Assembly: GCA_965658435.1 (NCBI GenBank)
Contig: CBFHSE010000013.1
Span: 1-37,596 of the forward strand
Length of the DNA stretch: 37,596 nt
Direction of reading: 5' to 3'
Origin: JADHLN01 sp965658435
Lineage (GTDB): Bacteria > Pseudomonadota > Alphaproteobacteria > Rickettsiales > JABIRX01
This document shows positions 1 through 8,203 of the stretch, in pieces (the first letter of the stretch is position 1; each line of letters starts with the position of its first letter). The notes under the pieces were generated by a model, which saw nothing but the letters and a program-made list of their open reading frames with translations, was not told the DNA's origin and ran no database searches. Position numbers and translations under genes: made by a program.

Positions 1-1778
1 TGATTGAAATATGCGTTTTCTATGCTGTAATTTAAGTGTTCATTGTAAATCTTGTTTAGAGAGTTGTTAAGCATTTCTCTTTGTTCGTCTGGTATTTCTG
101 TTGTTTGTTTGTTTTTTAAGATTGCTATTATAAAGCTATTATTTTTAGTGTTTAATATAGGTTCACTTATTTCAGATATTTTTAATGAGTAAATATTATT
201 AATAACCTCTGGTGAATATTTATTATCTATTCGTTTGAATGATTCATTGTTAACTAAAATATTATATTTGATTTTTAGCTTATTTATATTTTTTAGGGAT
301 TTATCAGATGCTATAATTTCTTCATGGATAGTTTTTGCTATTTGTTGAAATTTTTCTCTGTTATTTATTTCTTGCCATTGTTTTATTAATGTGCCTTTAA
401 TTTCATCTAAAGTTAAAATTCTTGCAGTATTAATTTTCTTTATTTCATAAATAAAAATATTTTGATCATCTATTAATTTATGAGTTATTTGATTTTGTTT
501 TTTATTTAAAAATATATCTTCAATAAGTTTTTTATTTAAATCAGCATTGTTTTTTTTAATGTTTAAAATTTCTAGTTTTAAATTATGTTCTTTTGCAATT
601 TCATTTATATTATTACTATTGGTTTCATTAATATTTTTATAAATATTTTCTGAATATTCACATGATTTTTGTTTAACTAATTTTACTTTTATATCATTTT
701 TAACAATATCTAGTTCTTTTGTTTCTGCTTTAATTATGTTGTTTACTTTGAAGATATGAAATGCAAATGGACCTTTTATAGGTTTTGAATATTCACTGGT
801 TTTTAAAGAAAAAATCGGTTCAATAAAATCTTTAAAAATTTGTTTTTGAGTTTGATAGCCCAAATTAAGATCTTTTTCATTAATATTAAGATTTTTTGCA
901 ACCTCTTTAAAGCTTTTGCCAGATTGAAGGTCTTTATATGCTAGATTTATCTCTTTTTCAGAGGTGCTTATGATTTGTTGAATGTCTCTTTCTTCACCTT
1001 TTTGATAATTGGAAATGTTTTTATTATATTCTTCCTTAATATCTTTATCGTTGATTGTAACTATATTTTCAAATTTTTTACAGCTTAAATCTATTAAATT
1101 TATTTCTCTCGATTCATCTTTTTTGAACTGGTTTTTTTGCTTATCATAAAAATCAACTAGCTCAGCCTCTGTTGGTTGTTTTTTATTAATATCTTCAGTG
1201 ATTTTTAATTCAATAATTGTAGCGTTTCTTATTTCGTAAAATGATGCAATATTTAGTTTTTGATAATTTGGGAAGCTAATATTATCAACGTTTAATATAT
1301 TGTTAAAAAGATTAATGCTTATTTGTTTTTTTAAATCGTCAAATATTTGCTTCTCAGTGAGATTGTTAATTGCTAAAAATTGCTGGAATTTTTCTGGTGC
1401 AAATTCACCATTAATATTTTGAAAATTTGCCTCATTTTTTATTAATTCAAAGCTTAAATTATTTGAAATATTAATACCTAGTTTTTTTGCTTCCATTAGG
1501 CTTATATTTTCTTTGATAATTGTTTTTATTGCTTCCTGTTTTAAGGTTTCTTCATCTGGTTGTTCAATTTTATATTTTTCATAACGGTTTTTAAGAATAT
1601 TGCTAATATGATTTACATATTCTGTTGAGATTTTTTTTGAGCCTATTTTTATGGCATGATCTGAAAGATTTCTTTTGAAAATATCGCCAATTCCAAAGAA
1701 GGCAAAGCTAGCTATGATTAAGATAATTAATAATTTAACGTAAATTGTTTGGGAGAAATTTCTAAATTTATCTATCAT
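1..1778 (-). CDS. ppiD: PpiD-like periplasmic folding chaperone / peptidyl-prolyl isomerase, C-terminus cut by window edge
   Basis: An open frame runs from an ATG at 1776-1778 to the left edge without a stop, giving about 592 residues, so the gene is 3'-partial. The start MIDKFRNFSQTIYVKLL is followed by one hydrophobic segment (about residues 14-30, ending FFGIGDIF), the signal-anchor typical of PpiD/SurA_N_3 proteins. The long, Lys/Asn/Glu-rich periplasmic part contains a parvulin-like stretch (about residues 265-345: GEERDIQQII, KSFKEVAKNL, SEYSKPIKGPFAFHIFKV), the usual Rotamase_2 layout. Family members are inner-membrane anchored and help fold secreted outer-membrane proteins. It is divergent from tpiA, a common alphaproteobacterial arrangement. 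The family assignment rests on topology and the parvulin-like stretch; overall sequence is divergent. Confidence 0.8.
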   Translation of the reverse strand, partial: MIDKFRNFSQTIYVKLLIILIIASFAFFGIGDIFKRNLSDHAIKIGSKKISTEYVNHISNILKNRYEKYKIEQPDEETLKQEAIKTIIKENISLMEAKKLGINISNNLSFELIKNEANFQNINGEFAPEKFQQFLAINNLTEKQIFDDLKKQISINLFNNILNVDNISFPNYQKLNIASFYEIRNATIIELKITEDINKKQPTEAELVDFYDKQKNQFKKDESREINLIDLSCKKFENIVTINDKDIKEEYNKNISNYQKGEERDIQQIISTSEKEINLAYKDLQSGKSFKEVAKNLNINEKDLNLGYQTQKQIFKDFIEPIFSLKTSEYSKPIKGPFAFHIFKVNNIIKAETKELDIVKNDIKVKLVKQKSCEYSENIYKNINETNSNNINEIAKEHNLKLEILNIKKNNADLNKKLIEDIFLNKKQNQITHKLIDDQNIFIYEIKKINTARILTLDEIKGTLIKQWQEINNREKFQQIAKTIHEEIIASDKSLKNINKLKIKYNILVNNESFKRIDNKYSPEVINNIYSLKISEISEPILNTKNNSFIIAILKNKQTTEIPDEQREMLNNSLNKIYNEHLNYSIENAYFN

Positions 1779-1781
1779 TTT

Positions 1782-1809
1782 TTGACTTGCTTAAAATTTA
1801 AGGTATTAA
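1782..1809 (+). promoter_or_regulatory. Candidate sigma70-type promoter for tpiA
   Basis: TTGACT (1782-1787) and TATTAA (1804-1809) are separated by 16 bp in the 98-bp divergent gap between ppiD and tpiA. The -35 matches consensus in 5 of 6 positions. AT-rich DNA yields chance -10 boxes, so this is only a candidate. Confidence 0.35.
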
Positions 1810-1876
1810 CTAACATAATCATTGTAAATTAATTAGTAAATAGTTAAAGAGAACATTAGTTAAATCTTATAAAAAA

Positions 1877-2608
1877 ATGAAAAAAATTATAGTTGCAAAT
1901 TGGAAAATGAATGGTGGGGTAGAATTTTTGAATAATTATTTTAGTGTTGGTTTTACTGCTTCAAATCAAATAGATACTGTTTTTTGCCCGCAATTTCCTC
2001 TTCTAAATAGTTTTGCAGATTATGCTAATAAATATGGTTTTTTCTTAGGTGCTCAAGATTGTCACTATGAATTTAAAGGTGCTTTTACAGGTGATGTAAG
2101 TGCAGAATTATTAAAAGAAATTTTTGTTAGCTATGTTATTTTGGGGCATTCTGAAAGAAGGGAATATCATTTTGAAAAAAATGAGATTATTGCTAAAAAA
2201 TTTTTTCAGGCTCAAAAATTTAATTTGACACCTATTTTATGTATTGGAGAATCTCTTATTGATAGAGAGAAAGGTAATTATAAGGATTTTTTACTTACAC
2301 AATTATCTAATTCACTGCCTGAAAATTTTACTAGTAATTTTATTATTGCCTATGAACCAATTTGGTCTATTGGAACTGGTGTTATTGCAACAAATGATCA
2401 AATTATTGAAGTTTTTTCATTAATAAAAGAATTTTTAAATGATAAAATAGGTTCTGATGTAGATAAAATTAGGATTTTATATGGTGGATCTGTAAATGAT
2501 AAAAATGTTGGTGATTTGTCTAAAATAAAAGATCTATCAGGTTATTTAGTTGGATCTGCAAGTTTAAAAAGAGATCAGTTTTCTATTATATCTAATTCAT
2601 TATTATAA
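1877..2608 (+). CDS. tpiA: Triosephosphate isomerase
   Basis: Interconverts dihydroxyacetone phosphate and glyceraldehyde-3-phosphate in the cytosol (glycolysis/gluconeogenesis). The 243-residue length is normal for bacterial TIM (about 250). Visible motifs are the substrate-binding N8/K10 in ANWKMN, electrophilic His91 in ILGHSERR, catalytic Glu160 in AYEPIW, the mobile loop 6 (about 161-168, PIWSIGTG), the LYGGSV phosphate loop, and GYLVGSASL near the end, where the usual GGASL is GSASL. All catalytic residues are present. It starts at ATG, and no better upstream start is visible. It heads a plus-strand run that would normally continue directly to secG-pyrG, but about 1.6 kb of non-conserved DNA separates them here. 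Confidence 0.98.
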   Translation: MKKIIVANWKMNGGVEFLNNYFSVGFTASNQIDTVFCPQFPLLNSFADYANKYGFFLGAQDCHYEFKGAFTGDVSAELLKEIFVSYVILGHSERREYHFEKNEIIAKKFFQAQKFNLTPILCIGESLIDREKGNYKDFLLTQLSNSLPENFTSNFIIAYEPIWSIGTGVIATNDQIIEVFSLIKEFLNDKIGSDVDKIRILYGGSVNDKNVGDLSKIKDLSGYLVGSASLKRDQFSIISNSLL

Positions 2609-3037
2609 AATTATTTCTATAACTCAAAGTTTAATTAGAGGGAGGTGGCTCATATATAAGCAGTAGAAATAGATAAAAGTTAATAAGATAGCAGCAAAAA
2701 TATTCAGTAGGAAGTTTTTTACATAATTTTTAATTATATTAGAAGAATTAAGAGGGGAATTATGTTGTTAGAGCTTCAAATTTAGAGCTTAAACTTAATG
2801 ATTATTGAGATAAAAAAGTAATATTTTAAGTTAGTTCAGTTTTGGTTGAAATTTCTTTAGAAATAGAGGCTTATTTTGCAATGATTTATAAGAAATATTT
2901 TAGTGGATATTTTTTAATGTTACTACATCTAAGATAATCATTTAAAATATTTCTTAAATGGCTTAATTTATTTGCATAGATTGCAGCTAGGTGCGGGCAT
3001 GGTTGTTAAAAACTATTTTGTTATCAATGGTTAGACA
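2609..3037. other. 429-bp intergenic stretch without a recognisable gene
   Basis: This lies between tpiA and the repeat-tailed hypothetical gene. All frames are broken by frequent stops. It is purine-rich and AT-rich, with a GGGAGGTGG patch near 2640. It might be a decayed gene, but I can match no fragment to a family. I see no tRNA, riboswitch or convincing terminator. Confidence 0.5.
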
Positions 3038-3250
3038 TTAGGGGGTATGAACTTCTTCTTTGCTTTCTTCTTTTCTTCTTTCTTCAACAACTTTTCCAGT
3101 ATGTGAATTACATGTAAATTTTCTTTTTTCTCCTACTTTAGTGCTAAATTTTGATTCTTTACTATCTAAACTACATTTTGTTTCATTATATTGATTTTTA
3201 GGATCATGTTCAATTGCAATTGCCCTAACTGGCTGAGATGATATGACAAT
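3038..3250 (-). pseudogene. Out-of-frame 3' continuation of the upstream hypothetical gene
   Basis: A frame continues through the tandem-repeat region to a stop at 3038 in a phase different from that of the gene ending at 3225. It encodes SSQPVRAIAIEHDPK, which resembles SPPPVMAITIKPEE in the upstream frame. The underlying DNA copies (3207-3242 and 3397-3432) match at 30 of 36 positions and lie 190 bp apart. Since 190 leaves remainder 1 on division by 3, a one-base indel between them put the tail out of frame. Removing one T from the GATTGTC just after the last PYD repeat would join the frames as PYDVISSQPVRAIAIE and add about 65 residues ending in the charged KVVEERRKEESKEEVHTP. It could be a true mutation, phase variation, or a sequencing error. 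Confidence 0.55.
3207..3242 (-). repeat. Imperfect 36-bp direct repeat (partner at 3397-3432)
   Basis: This segment and 3397-3432 match at 30 of 36 bases and encode related peptides (PVRAIAIE and PVMAITIK). They flank the 15-bp tandem array, which points to an ancient internal duplication in the gene tail. The 190-bp offset exposes the frameshift. Confidence 0.7.
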
Positions 3251-4190
3251 CATATGGTATATCATCATATGGTATATCATCATATGGTATATAATCATAT
3301 GGTTGACCATAATTTAATACTGATGCTGAAGTGCAACCTTCTTGTAAAGGATCTGGTGGTTTATATTGTTCGACATCTCCTAAATCATCTTCCTCAGGTT
3401 TAATTGTAATTGCCATAACTGGCGGAGGTGATAAATATTCCTGTATTTTACCTCTATTATCTAGAGTTAGAATATTATTATTGTCATCTAAAAATGAAAT
3501 TGAGCTAATATGTGCGAAGTTTGCATCATGACAAATTTTCTCAAGAATATCCTTTATTTCATTTTTATCTCTTTTTTCTGGAATGCATAAATTATCAATT
3601 CCTGTTTTTGTATCCTTATATCTATCAATGTGAGTTAAGAATCTAAATTCAGCTCTTGGATCTTTTCGCTCTTTATAGAGAAGAGTGAAAAGCCCTCTGT
3701 GGTTTTCCCTAAAAGAATCAAAATTAGTGTATAAAATGAGAGTGTTAACTTTGTTTGAATATAATTGTTTTAAATGTAAATTTATTTTGTCATTTATATT
3801 TTTGGGTGTTTCTTCTTCCATCACTGCTTTATGTACCTCAAAATAATCTTTTTTTTCATTATCAGATAATTCATCAATATCATTTTCATCTTGATATTGT
3901 ATGTATAATGTCTTAATATTAAATTCACTTAAACTACAAACAAATTCGCTTATATCAGTAAGCTTATCTTCTAACAATATTATATCATGACCTGTAAATT
4001 CTTGCATTTTTGTAATTTGATTAATATCAAGGAATTTTATGTGTTCTCCAAACGATTTAACTATTTTATAGTCTTGTTTAAATTTTTCTAAATTACCATT
4101 ATAAAATATAATAGTAGCCACGTTTGTACTTTCTTTTTCTGTCAGTAATTCTGTTAATGTATTAAATGTTTTTGTTTGGCTCTCTCTCAT
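3225..4190 (-). CDS. Hypothetical protein with PYDDI tandem-repeat tail
   Basis: This is a 321-residue, highly charged, soluble-looking protein starting at ATG (4188-4190). It has no signal peptide or membrane segment. I recognise no family. The N-terminal two thirds alternates short hydrophobic strands (NVATIIFYNG, DIILLED, VNTLILYTN) with charged helices, suggesting an alpha/beta fold. The tail (about residues 240-321) is proline-rich (SPPPVMAITIKPEEDD, YKPPDP) and ends in the tandem repeat PYDYI-PYDDI-PYDDI-PYD followed by a frameshifted end. It interrupts the usual tpiA-secG-pyrG order on the opposite strand, so it is probably a lineage-specific insertion. Acidic repeat tails of this kind are seen in host-interaction proteins, but no function can be assigned. 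Confidence 0.6.
   Translation of the reverse strand: MRESQTKTFNTLTELLTEKESTNVATIIFYNGNLEKFKQDYKIVKSFGEHIKFLDINQITKMQEFTGHDIILLEDKLTDISEFVCSLSEFNIKTLYIQYQDENDIDELSDNEKKDYFEVHKAVMEEETPKNINDKINLHLKQLYSNKVNTLILYTNFDSFRENHRGLFTLLYKERKDPRAEFRFLTHIDRYKDTKTGIDNLCIPEKRDKNEIKDILEKICHDANFAHISSISFLDDNNNILTLDNRGKIQEYLSPPPVMAITIKPEEDDLGDVEQYKPPDPLQEGCTSASVLNYGQPYDYIPYDDIPYDDIPYDCHIISAS
3251..3310 (-). repeat. 15-bp tandem repeat array (IPYDD codons)
   Basis: The unit CATATGGTATATCAT occurs exactly at 3251-3265 and 3266-3280, with one change at 3281-3295 and a diverged unit at 3296-3310. On the minus strand it encodes repeated IPYDD. Because 15 is a multiple of 3, copy-number change alters length but not frame. 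Confidence 0.85.
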
Positions 4191-4304
4191 TATTTTTATT
4201 TATTATTTCTAATAATATAACTTATTTCTTGGTTTGTTACAATAAAATATTAATTGCAATTATCTAATAAAGTTATAATAATAAGGAAACTTGATTGTTA
4301 TTAC

Positions 4305-4616
4305 ATGGAATCTTTGCAAGCAGCTTTGCTTATTTTACATATTATTATTGCTTTATTAATTATTGTTTTGGTTCTACTGCAACCAAGCGGCGGAGGTGAT
4401 GGCTTGGTTTCAAGCTATAATCCAGGTTCAAACTTTATGAATATCCGAGCAGCTGCTAATTTTTTAACCAGAACCACCATGATTTTAGCATTTATATTTA
4501 TGTTAAATACTTTGTTTTTAGGAGTAATAGCAAAAAAAATGTCTGTTTCAAAATCTATTATAAATGAGATATATGAAAAGGAGAAAGTTAAACAATCTGT
4601 TCCACTTGCAGAATAA
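4305..4616 (+). CDS. secG: Preprotein translocase subunit SecG
   Basis: Small integral membrane subunit of the SecYEG channel. Starting from the ATG at 4305 gives 103 residues beginning MESLQAALLILHII, with two membrane segments (about residues 5-25 and 54-76). Between them is the SecG loop with VLLQPSGGGDGL, equivalent to the family's LLQ-G-rich signature, and a TRTT motif before the second segment. A longer frame reaches a TTG at 4254, but it would add 17 charged residues ahead of the first membrane segment, so ATG is preferred. It is followed after 5 bp by pyrG, the standard alphaproteobacterial secG-pyrG pairing. Confidence 0.93.
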   Translation: MESLQAALLILHIIIALLIIVLVLLQPSGGGDGLVSSYNPGSNFMNIRAAANFLTRTTMILAFIFMLNTLFLGVIAKKMSVSKSIINEIYEKEKVKQSVPLAE

Positions 4617-4621
4617 TAATC

Positions 4622-6232
4622 GTGAAAACTAAATTTATTTTTATAACAGGTGGTGTTGTTTCATCATTAGGAAAAGGTATTAGTGCTGCAAGTATAGCTG
4701 CCTTATTGAAGGCTCATAATTTTAAAGTAAGAGTAAGAAAGCTTGACCCTTATTTAAATGTTGATCCTGGTACAATGAGCCCAACTCAACATGGTGAGGT
4801 TTTTGTTACTAATGATGGTGCTGAAACGGATCTTGATTTAGGTCATTATGAAAGATTTACTGATTCTAATTCTAAAAAACTTGATAATGTAACAGCAGGA
4901 AAAATATACTCTAAGCTTTTACAAAAAGAAAGGAAAGGTGAGTATTTAGGTGGAACTGTACAGGTTATTCCGCATGTTACAGACTTAATTAAGGAATTTA
5001 TCTATAGTGATTTAAGTGATGAAGATTTTGTTATTTATGAAGTAGGAGGCACAGTAGGAGATATTGAAGGCTTGCCTTTTTTTGAAGCTATTAGACAGGT
5101 TGGTAATGAAAGTGGGAGGGAAAATGCAATTTTTATTCATGTAACATTAGTGCCATATGTAAAAGCTGCTAAAGAACTAAAAACAAAGCCAACTCAGCAT
5201 TCAGTTAAAGAGTTAAGGTCAATTGGTATTCAGCCTGATATTTTGGTTTGTAGAAGTGAGCGCAAAATATCTCTTGAGGAAAAGAAAAAGATAGCACTTT
5301 TTTGTAACTTAGATGAGAATTCTGTTATTGAAGCTCTAGACGTTAAGTCAATTTATCAAGTTCCTTTATATTTAAGAAAGCAATTTATCGATAGAATTAT
5401 TTTAAAAAAATTAGCAATTGAAAAATATCCTAAAGCGGATCTAAAAATTTGGGAAGATTTAGAAGAGAAAATTTCAGTATTAAATAAAGAGGTGGAAATT
5501 GCGATTGTTGGAAAATATCTTGGTTTACAAGAATCATATAAATCATTAATTGAAGCTTTGGATCATGCTGGTTTTTTATTAGGATATAAAATTAAAATAA
5601 ATTGGGTGGATGCTAGAAAATTAGGTTCAGATATTGTGGTGTTAAAATCTAGTAAAGCTATTTTGGTTCCAGGCGGGTTTGGCCATGATGGTATTGAAGG
5701 CAAGATTAATGCTATTAAATATGCCAGAGAAAATAATATTCCTTATTTAGGAATTTGTTTTGGTATGCAGCTTGCTGTAATTGAATTTGCCCGAAATGTT
5801 TTGCAAATTTCTGATGCTGCTTCTTCAGAATATTCTGATTCTACTAATAATATTGTTGGTTTAATGACTGAGTGGCAGGATAAAGAGGAGTTAGTTATGA
5901 GGGATAAGCAAAGTAATCTTGGGGGTACTATGAGGTTAGGTTCATATGATTGCATTATTGAGAAGGATAGCCTTGCTTTTGCAATTTATAATAAAAGCAA
6001 AATTCAAGAAAGACACAGACATCGTTATGAGGTAAATATTAATTTTAGGAAAAAATTAGAAGGCAAAAATATGAAGATTTCTGGTGTATCTGAAAATAAA
6101 AAGCTTCCAGAAATTATTGAGCTTACAAATCATCCTTTCTTTATTGCAGTGCAATTTCATCCAGAATTTTCAACACGTCCTTTCAAGGCGCATCCATTAT
6201 TTGTTAGATTTGTAAAAGAAGCAATCAAATAG
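4622..6232 (+). CDS. pyrG: CTP synthase (glutamine hydrolysing)
   Basis: Makes CTP from UTP, ATP and glutamine. It has 536 residues, the usual length (about 540), with a GTG start five bases after secG. The N-terminal amidoligase domain shows ITGGVVSSLGKGI (P-loop, residues 8-20), LDPYLNVDPGTM and HGEVFVTNDGAETDLDLGHYERF-type motifs. The C-terminal class-I glutamine amidotransferase domain shows the oxyanion strand VPGGFG, the nucleophile Cys379 in LGICFGMQ, and His513/Glu515 in FHPEF, so the catalytic triad is complete. It is probably co-transcribed with secG. It converges with the minus-strand gene beginning immediately at 6233. Confidence 0.98.
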   Translation: MKTKFIFITGGVVSSLGKGISAASIAALLKAHNFKVRVRKLDPYLNVDPGTMSPTQHGEVFVTNDGAETDLDLGHYERFTDSNSKKLDNVTAGKIYSKLLQKERKGEYLGGTVQVIPHVTDLIKEFIYSDLSDEDFVIYEVGGTVGDIEGLPFFEAIRQVGNESGRENAIFIHVTLVPYVKAAKELKTKPTQHSVKELRSIGIQPDILVCRSERKISLEEKKKIALFCNLDENSVIEALDVKSIYQVPLYLRKQFIDRIILKKLAIEKYPKADLKIWEDLEEKISVLNKEVEIAIVGKYLGLQESYKSLIEALDHAGFLLGYKIKINWVDARKLGSDIVVLKSSKAILVPGGFGHDGIEGKINAIKYARENNIPYLGICFGMQLAVIEFARNVLQISDAASSEYSDSTNNIVGLMTEWQDKEELVMRDKQSNLGGTMRLGSYDCIIEKDSLAFAIYNKSKIQERHRHRYEVNINFRKKLEGKNMKISGVSENKKLPEIIELTNHPFFIAVQFHPEFSTRPFKAHPLFVRFVKEAIK

Positions 6233-6589
6233 TTATTGCTTTGGGCTTAATTGGATATTCAACTGAATTTCAGTTTCGTTTATTTTTCTTATCTTAATTT
6301 CAAGAATTTCTTCATCTCTAATATATGTGAATTTTTCTTTAGCTTCCCAACCTAGTGCAGGTAATGTTTTCTGATAGAATTGATGTATGGTTTCAAATTC
6401 ACCTTTGCCTCTGAAATTTGCGCTAATAAATCTACCATAAGCATTATTAAATATACCTGAGCTATCATCTAAATAATAAAAATTAGCCGGAACGGGAAGG
6501 TCTGATATTCCAGGGACAAAATTTTCTTTTGCTTGGCTATTTGTTGCTAGAATTACTAAAGTAAATATTAAAATAATTATTTTTGACAT
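6233..6589 (-). CDS. Small secreted protein of unknown function, coupled to mutM
   Basis: A 118-residue protein with a clear Sec signal peptide (hydrophobic residues 4-16, likely cleavage after NSQA). The mature part carries DLPVPANFYYLDD, GRFISANFRGKG, FYQKTLPALGWE and EILEIKIRK. This GR...FY..TLP.LGW pattern resembles a small family of hypothetical alphaproteobacterial periplasmic proteins; I recall no characterised member. Its start overlaps the 3' end of mutM by 13 bp, so translation is likely coupled. Its stop abuts the pyrG stop (convergent). Confidence 0.75.
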   Translation of the reverse strand: MSKIIILIFTLVILATNSQAKENFVPGISDLPVPANFYYLDDSSGIFNNAYGRFISANFRGKGEFETIHQFYQKTLPALGWEAKEKFTYIRDEEILEIKIRKINETEIQLNIQLSPKQ

Positions 6590-7398
6590 GACTCACAATA
6601 AAATGTTGATCTACCCCCTTGTTTTATTTTATTTAGGAGAGAGTTACATATTTTACAAGGTTTTTTTTCACGTCCATATACATTAAGCGAATTTTGGAAA
6701 TAGCCTGATTCTCCATTAACTAGCTGAAAATCCCTTATTGTAGACCCTCCTTTAGCTATTGCGTTTTTTAATATTTTTTTAATATTTTTAATTAGTAATC
6801 CTTGTTGTGCTGCATTTAGCTGATTTGTTATTGTTTTTGGATTAATTTTAGATAGGAATAAGGCTTCGCAAGCATAAATATTTCCAACTCCAACAATGAA
6901 GTTTTGCTCCATTATAAATTTTTTTATTTCTATTTTTGAATTTTTTGAGAGTTTTTTGAAATATTCTTTATTAAATGATTTACTTAATGGTTCTATTCCT
7001 AGCTTTTTTATAAAGCTTATATTTTCGCTGTTGCTTGTTTTTTCATAGGTTATAAAACCAAATTTTCTGACATCATTATATATTAAAATATTTTGGTTAT
7101 TTAATTTAAAAATTATATGATCATGTTTTTTTAATATAGGGGTATTTTCATAAGCCCTTATTTTCCCAGTCATTCCTAAATGAATTATAATGTTAATATT
7201 ATCAGTGCATTTTACTATTATATATTTGGCTCTTCTTTCGACAGTTTTAATTTCTTGATTAATTAGTATTTCTTGTAACTCAATTGGTGTTTTAACTCGT
7301 AAATTAGGATTTATTATTTTAACTTCTTTAAATTTTTTTCCTTCAAGGATTGGTTTAATGTAATTTTTAATAGTTTCAACTTCTGGTAGTTCTGGCAT
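6577..7398 (-). CDS. mutM: Formamidopyrimidine-DNA glycosylase
   Basis: Base-excision repair glycosylase/AP-lyase for 8-oxoguanine and formamidopyrimidines. It has 273 residues, typical length. The N-terminus MPELPEVETI supplies the catalytic Pro2 (Schiff base) and Glu3. Lys58 in RRAKYI corresponds to the conserved beta-hairpin lysine. The helix-two-turn-helix contains QNFIVGVGNIYACEALF, and the C-terminal zinc finger has Cys248, Cys251, Cys268 and Cys271 with Arg263 (GGRSTFYC). All catalytic and zinc residues are intact. It is divergent from ubiE across 49 bp, an arrangement frequent in alphaproteobacteria. Confidence 0.97.
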   Translation of the reverse strand: MPELPEVETIKNYIKPILEGKKFKEVKIINPNLRVKTPIELQEILINQEIKTVERRAKYIIVKCTDNINIIIHLGMTGKIRAYENTPILKKHDHIIFKLNNQNILIYNDVRKFGFITYEKTSNSENISFIKKLGIEPLSKSFNKEYFKKLSKNSKIEIKKFIMEQNFIVGVGNIYACEALFLSKINPKTITNQLNAAQQGLLIKNIKKILKNAIAKGGSTIRDFQLVNGESGYFQNSLNVYGREKKPCKICNSLLNKIKQGGRSTFYCESCQK

Positions 7399-7447
7399 GG
7401 ATTTTTATATTATTATATTTATTATATTTTTAAATTTATAAAAATAC

Positions 7448-8203
7448 ATGTCTAATAAACAAACTTCTTTTGGTTTTAAAAATGTTTCTGAGTCACTTAA
7501 AACTAAATTAGTGGATCAGGTTTTTACCTCTGTAGCTGATAAATATGATTTGATGAATGATATTATGAGTTTGGGGATTCATCGTTTATGGAAGGATAAG
7601 CTAGTAGAAAATATTGATGTAAGAGATAAATTAAATATTTTGGATATGGCTTCTGGTACTGGTGATGTTGCTTTTAAAATTTATAAAAAGCTTTTAAATC
7701 ATTGTGAGGGTTTTTCAATTATTATTGCTGATATTAATAAAGAAATGCTGGCAGTTGGAAAGGATAGAGCAATTAATAAAAATATTATTTCTGCACAAGT
7801 GAAATGGCAATGTGAGAATGGAGAAAAAACTTCATTTAAAAGCAATATGTTTGATTATTATACTATTGCTTATGGTATTAGAAATTTCTCAAATATAGAA
7901 AAAGCTGTTAAAGAGGCTTACAGAATTTTAAAAAAAGGAGGTAAATTTATATGTTTGGAGTTTAATCAATTAGAGGATCAGAATTTACAGAAACTATATG
8001 ATTTTTATTCCTTTAATATTATTCCAAAAATTGGCTCTGTAATTACAGGTGACCAAGATTCATATCAATATTTTGTTGAGTCAATAAGAAAATTCCCATC
8101 TTCAGATGATTTTGTTGAGATTTTGAAAAATAAAGGTTTTAAAGCAGCAAATTATCAAAAATTAACATTTGGTCTTACAACTTTATATATAGGTGAAAAA
8201 TGA
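7448..8203 (+). CDS. ubiE: Ubiquinone/menaquinone methyltransferase UbiE
   Basis: SAM-dependent C-methylation of 2-polyprenyl-6-methoxy-1,4-benzoquinol in ubiquinone synthesis. It has 251 residues. Evidence includes the UbiE signature YDLMNDIMSLGIHRLWKD (about 33-50), SAM motif I DMASGTGD (66-73), YGIRNF, and the late family motif with LEFNQ. Its stop overlaps the ubiB start in an ATGA junction (4 bp), so the two are translationally coupled. With coq7 later in the window, this supports an aerobic ubiquinone pathway. Confidence 0.96.
   Translation: MSNKQTSFGFKNVSESLKTKLVDQVFTSVADKYDLMNDIMSLGIHRLWKDKLVENIDVRDKLNILDMASGTGDVAFKIYKKLLNHCEGFSIIIADINKEMLAVGKDRAINKNIISAQVKWQCENGEKTSFKSNMFDYYTIAYGIRNFSNIEKAVKEAYRILKKGGKFICLEFNQLEDQNLQKLYDFYSFNIIPKIGSVITGDQDSYQYFVESIRKFPSSDDFVEILKNKGFKAANYQKLTFGLTTLYIGEK

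Noticed and set aside
2609..3037. Decayed transposase or transporter between tpiA and the hypothetical gene
   Set aside because: No motif survives in any frame. Frequent stops and no terminal inverted repeats were found.
3251..3310. Tandem repeats as a CRISPR array
   Set aside because: Units are contiguous 15-mers without spacers and encode a repeated peptide in frame.
4254..4304. Upstream TTG start for secG
   Set aside because: It adds a charged 17-residue stretch not seen in SecG; ATG 4305 gives the normal length and topology.
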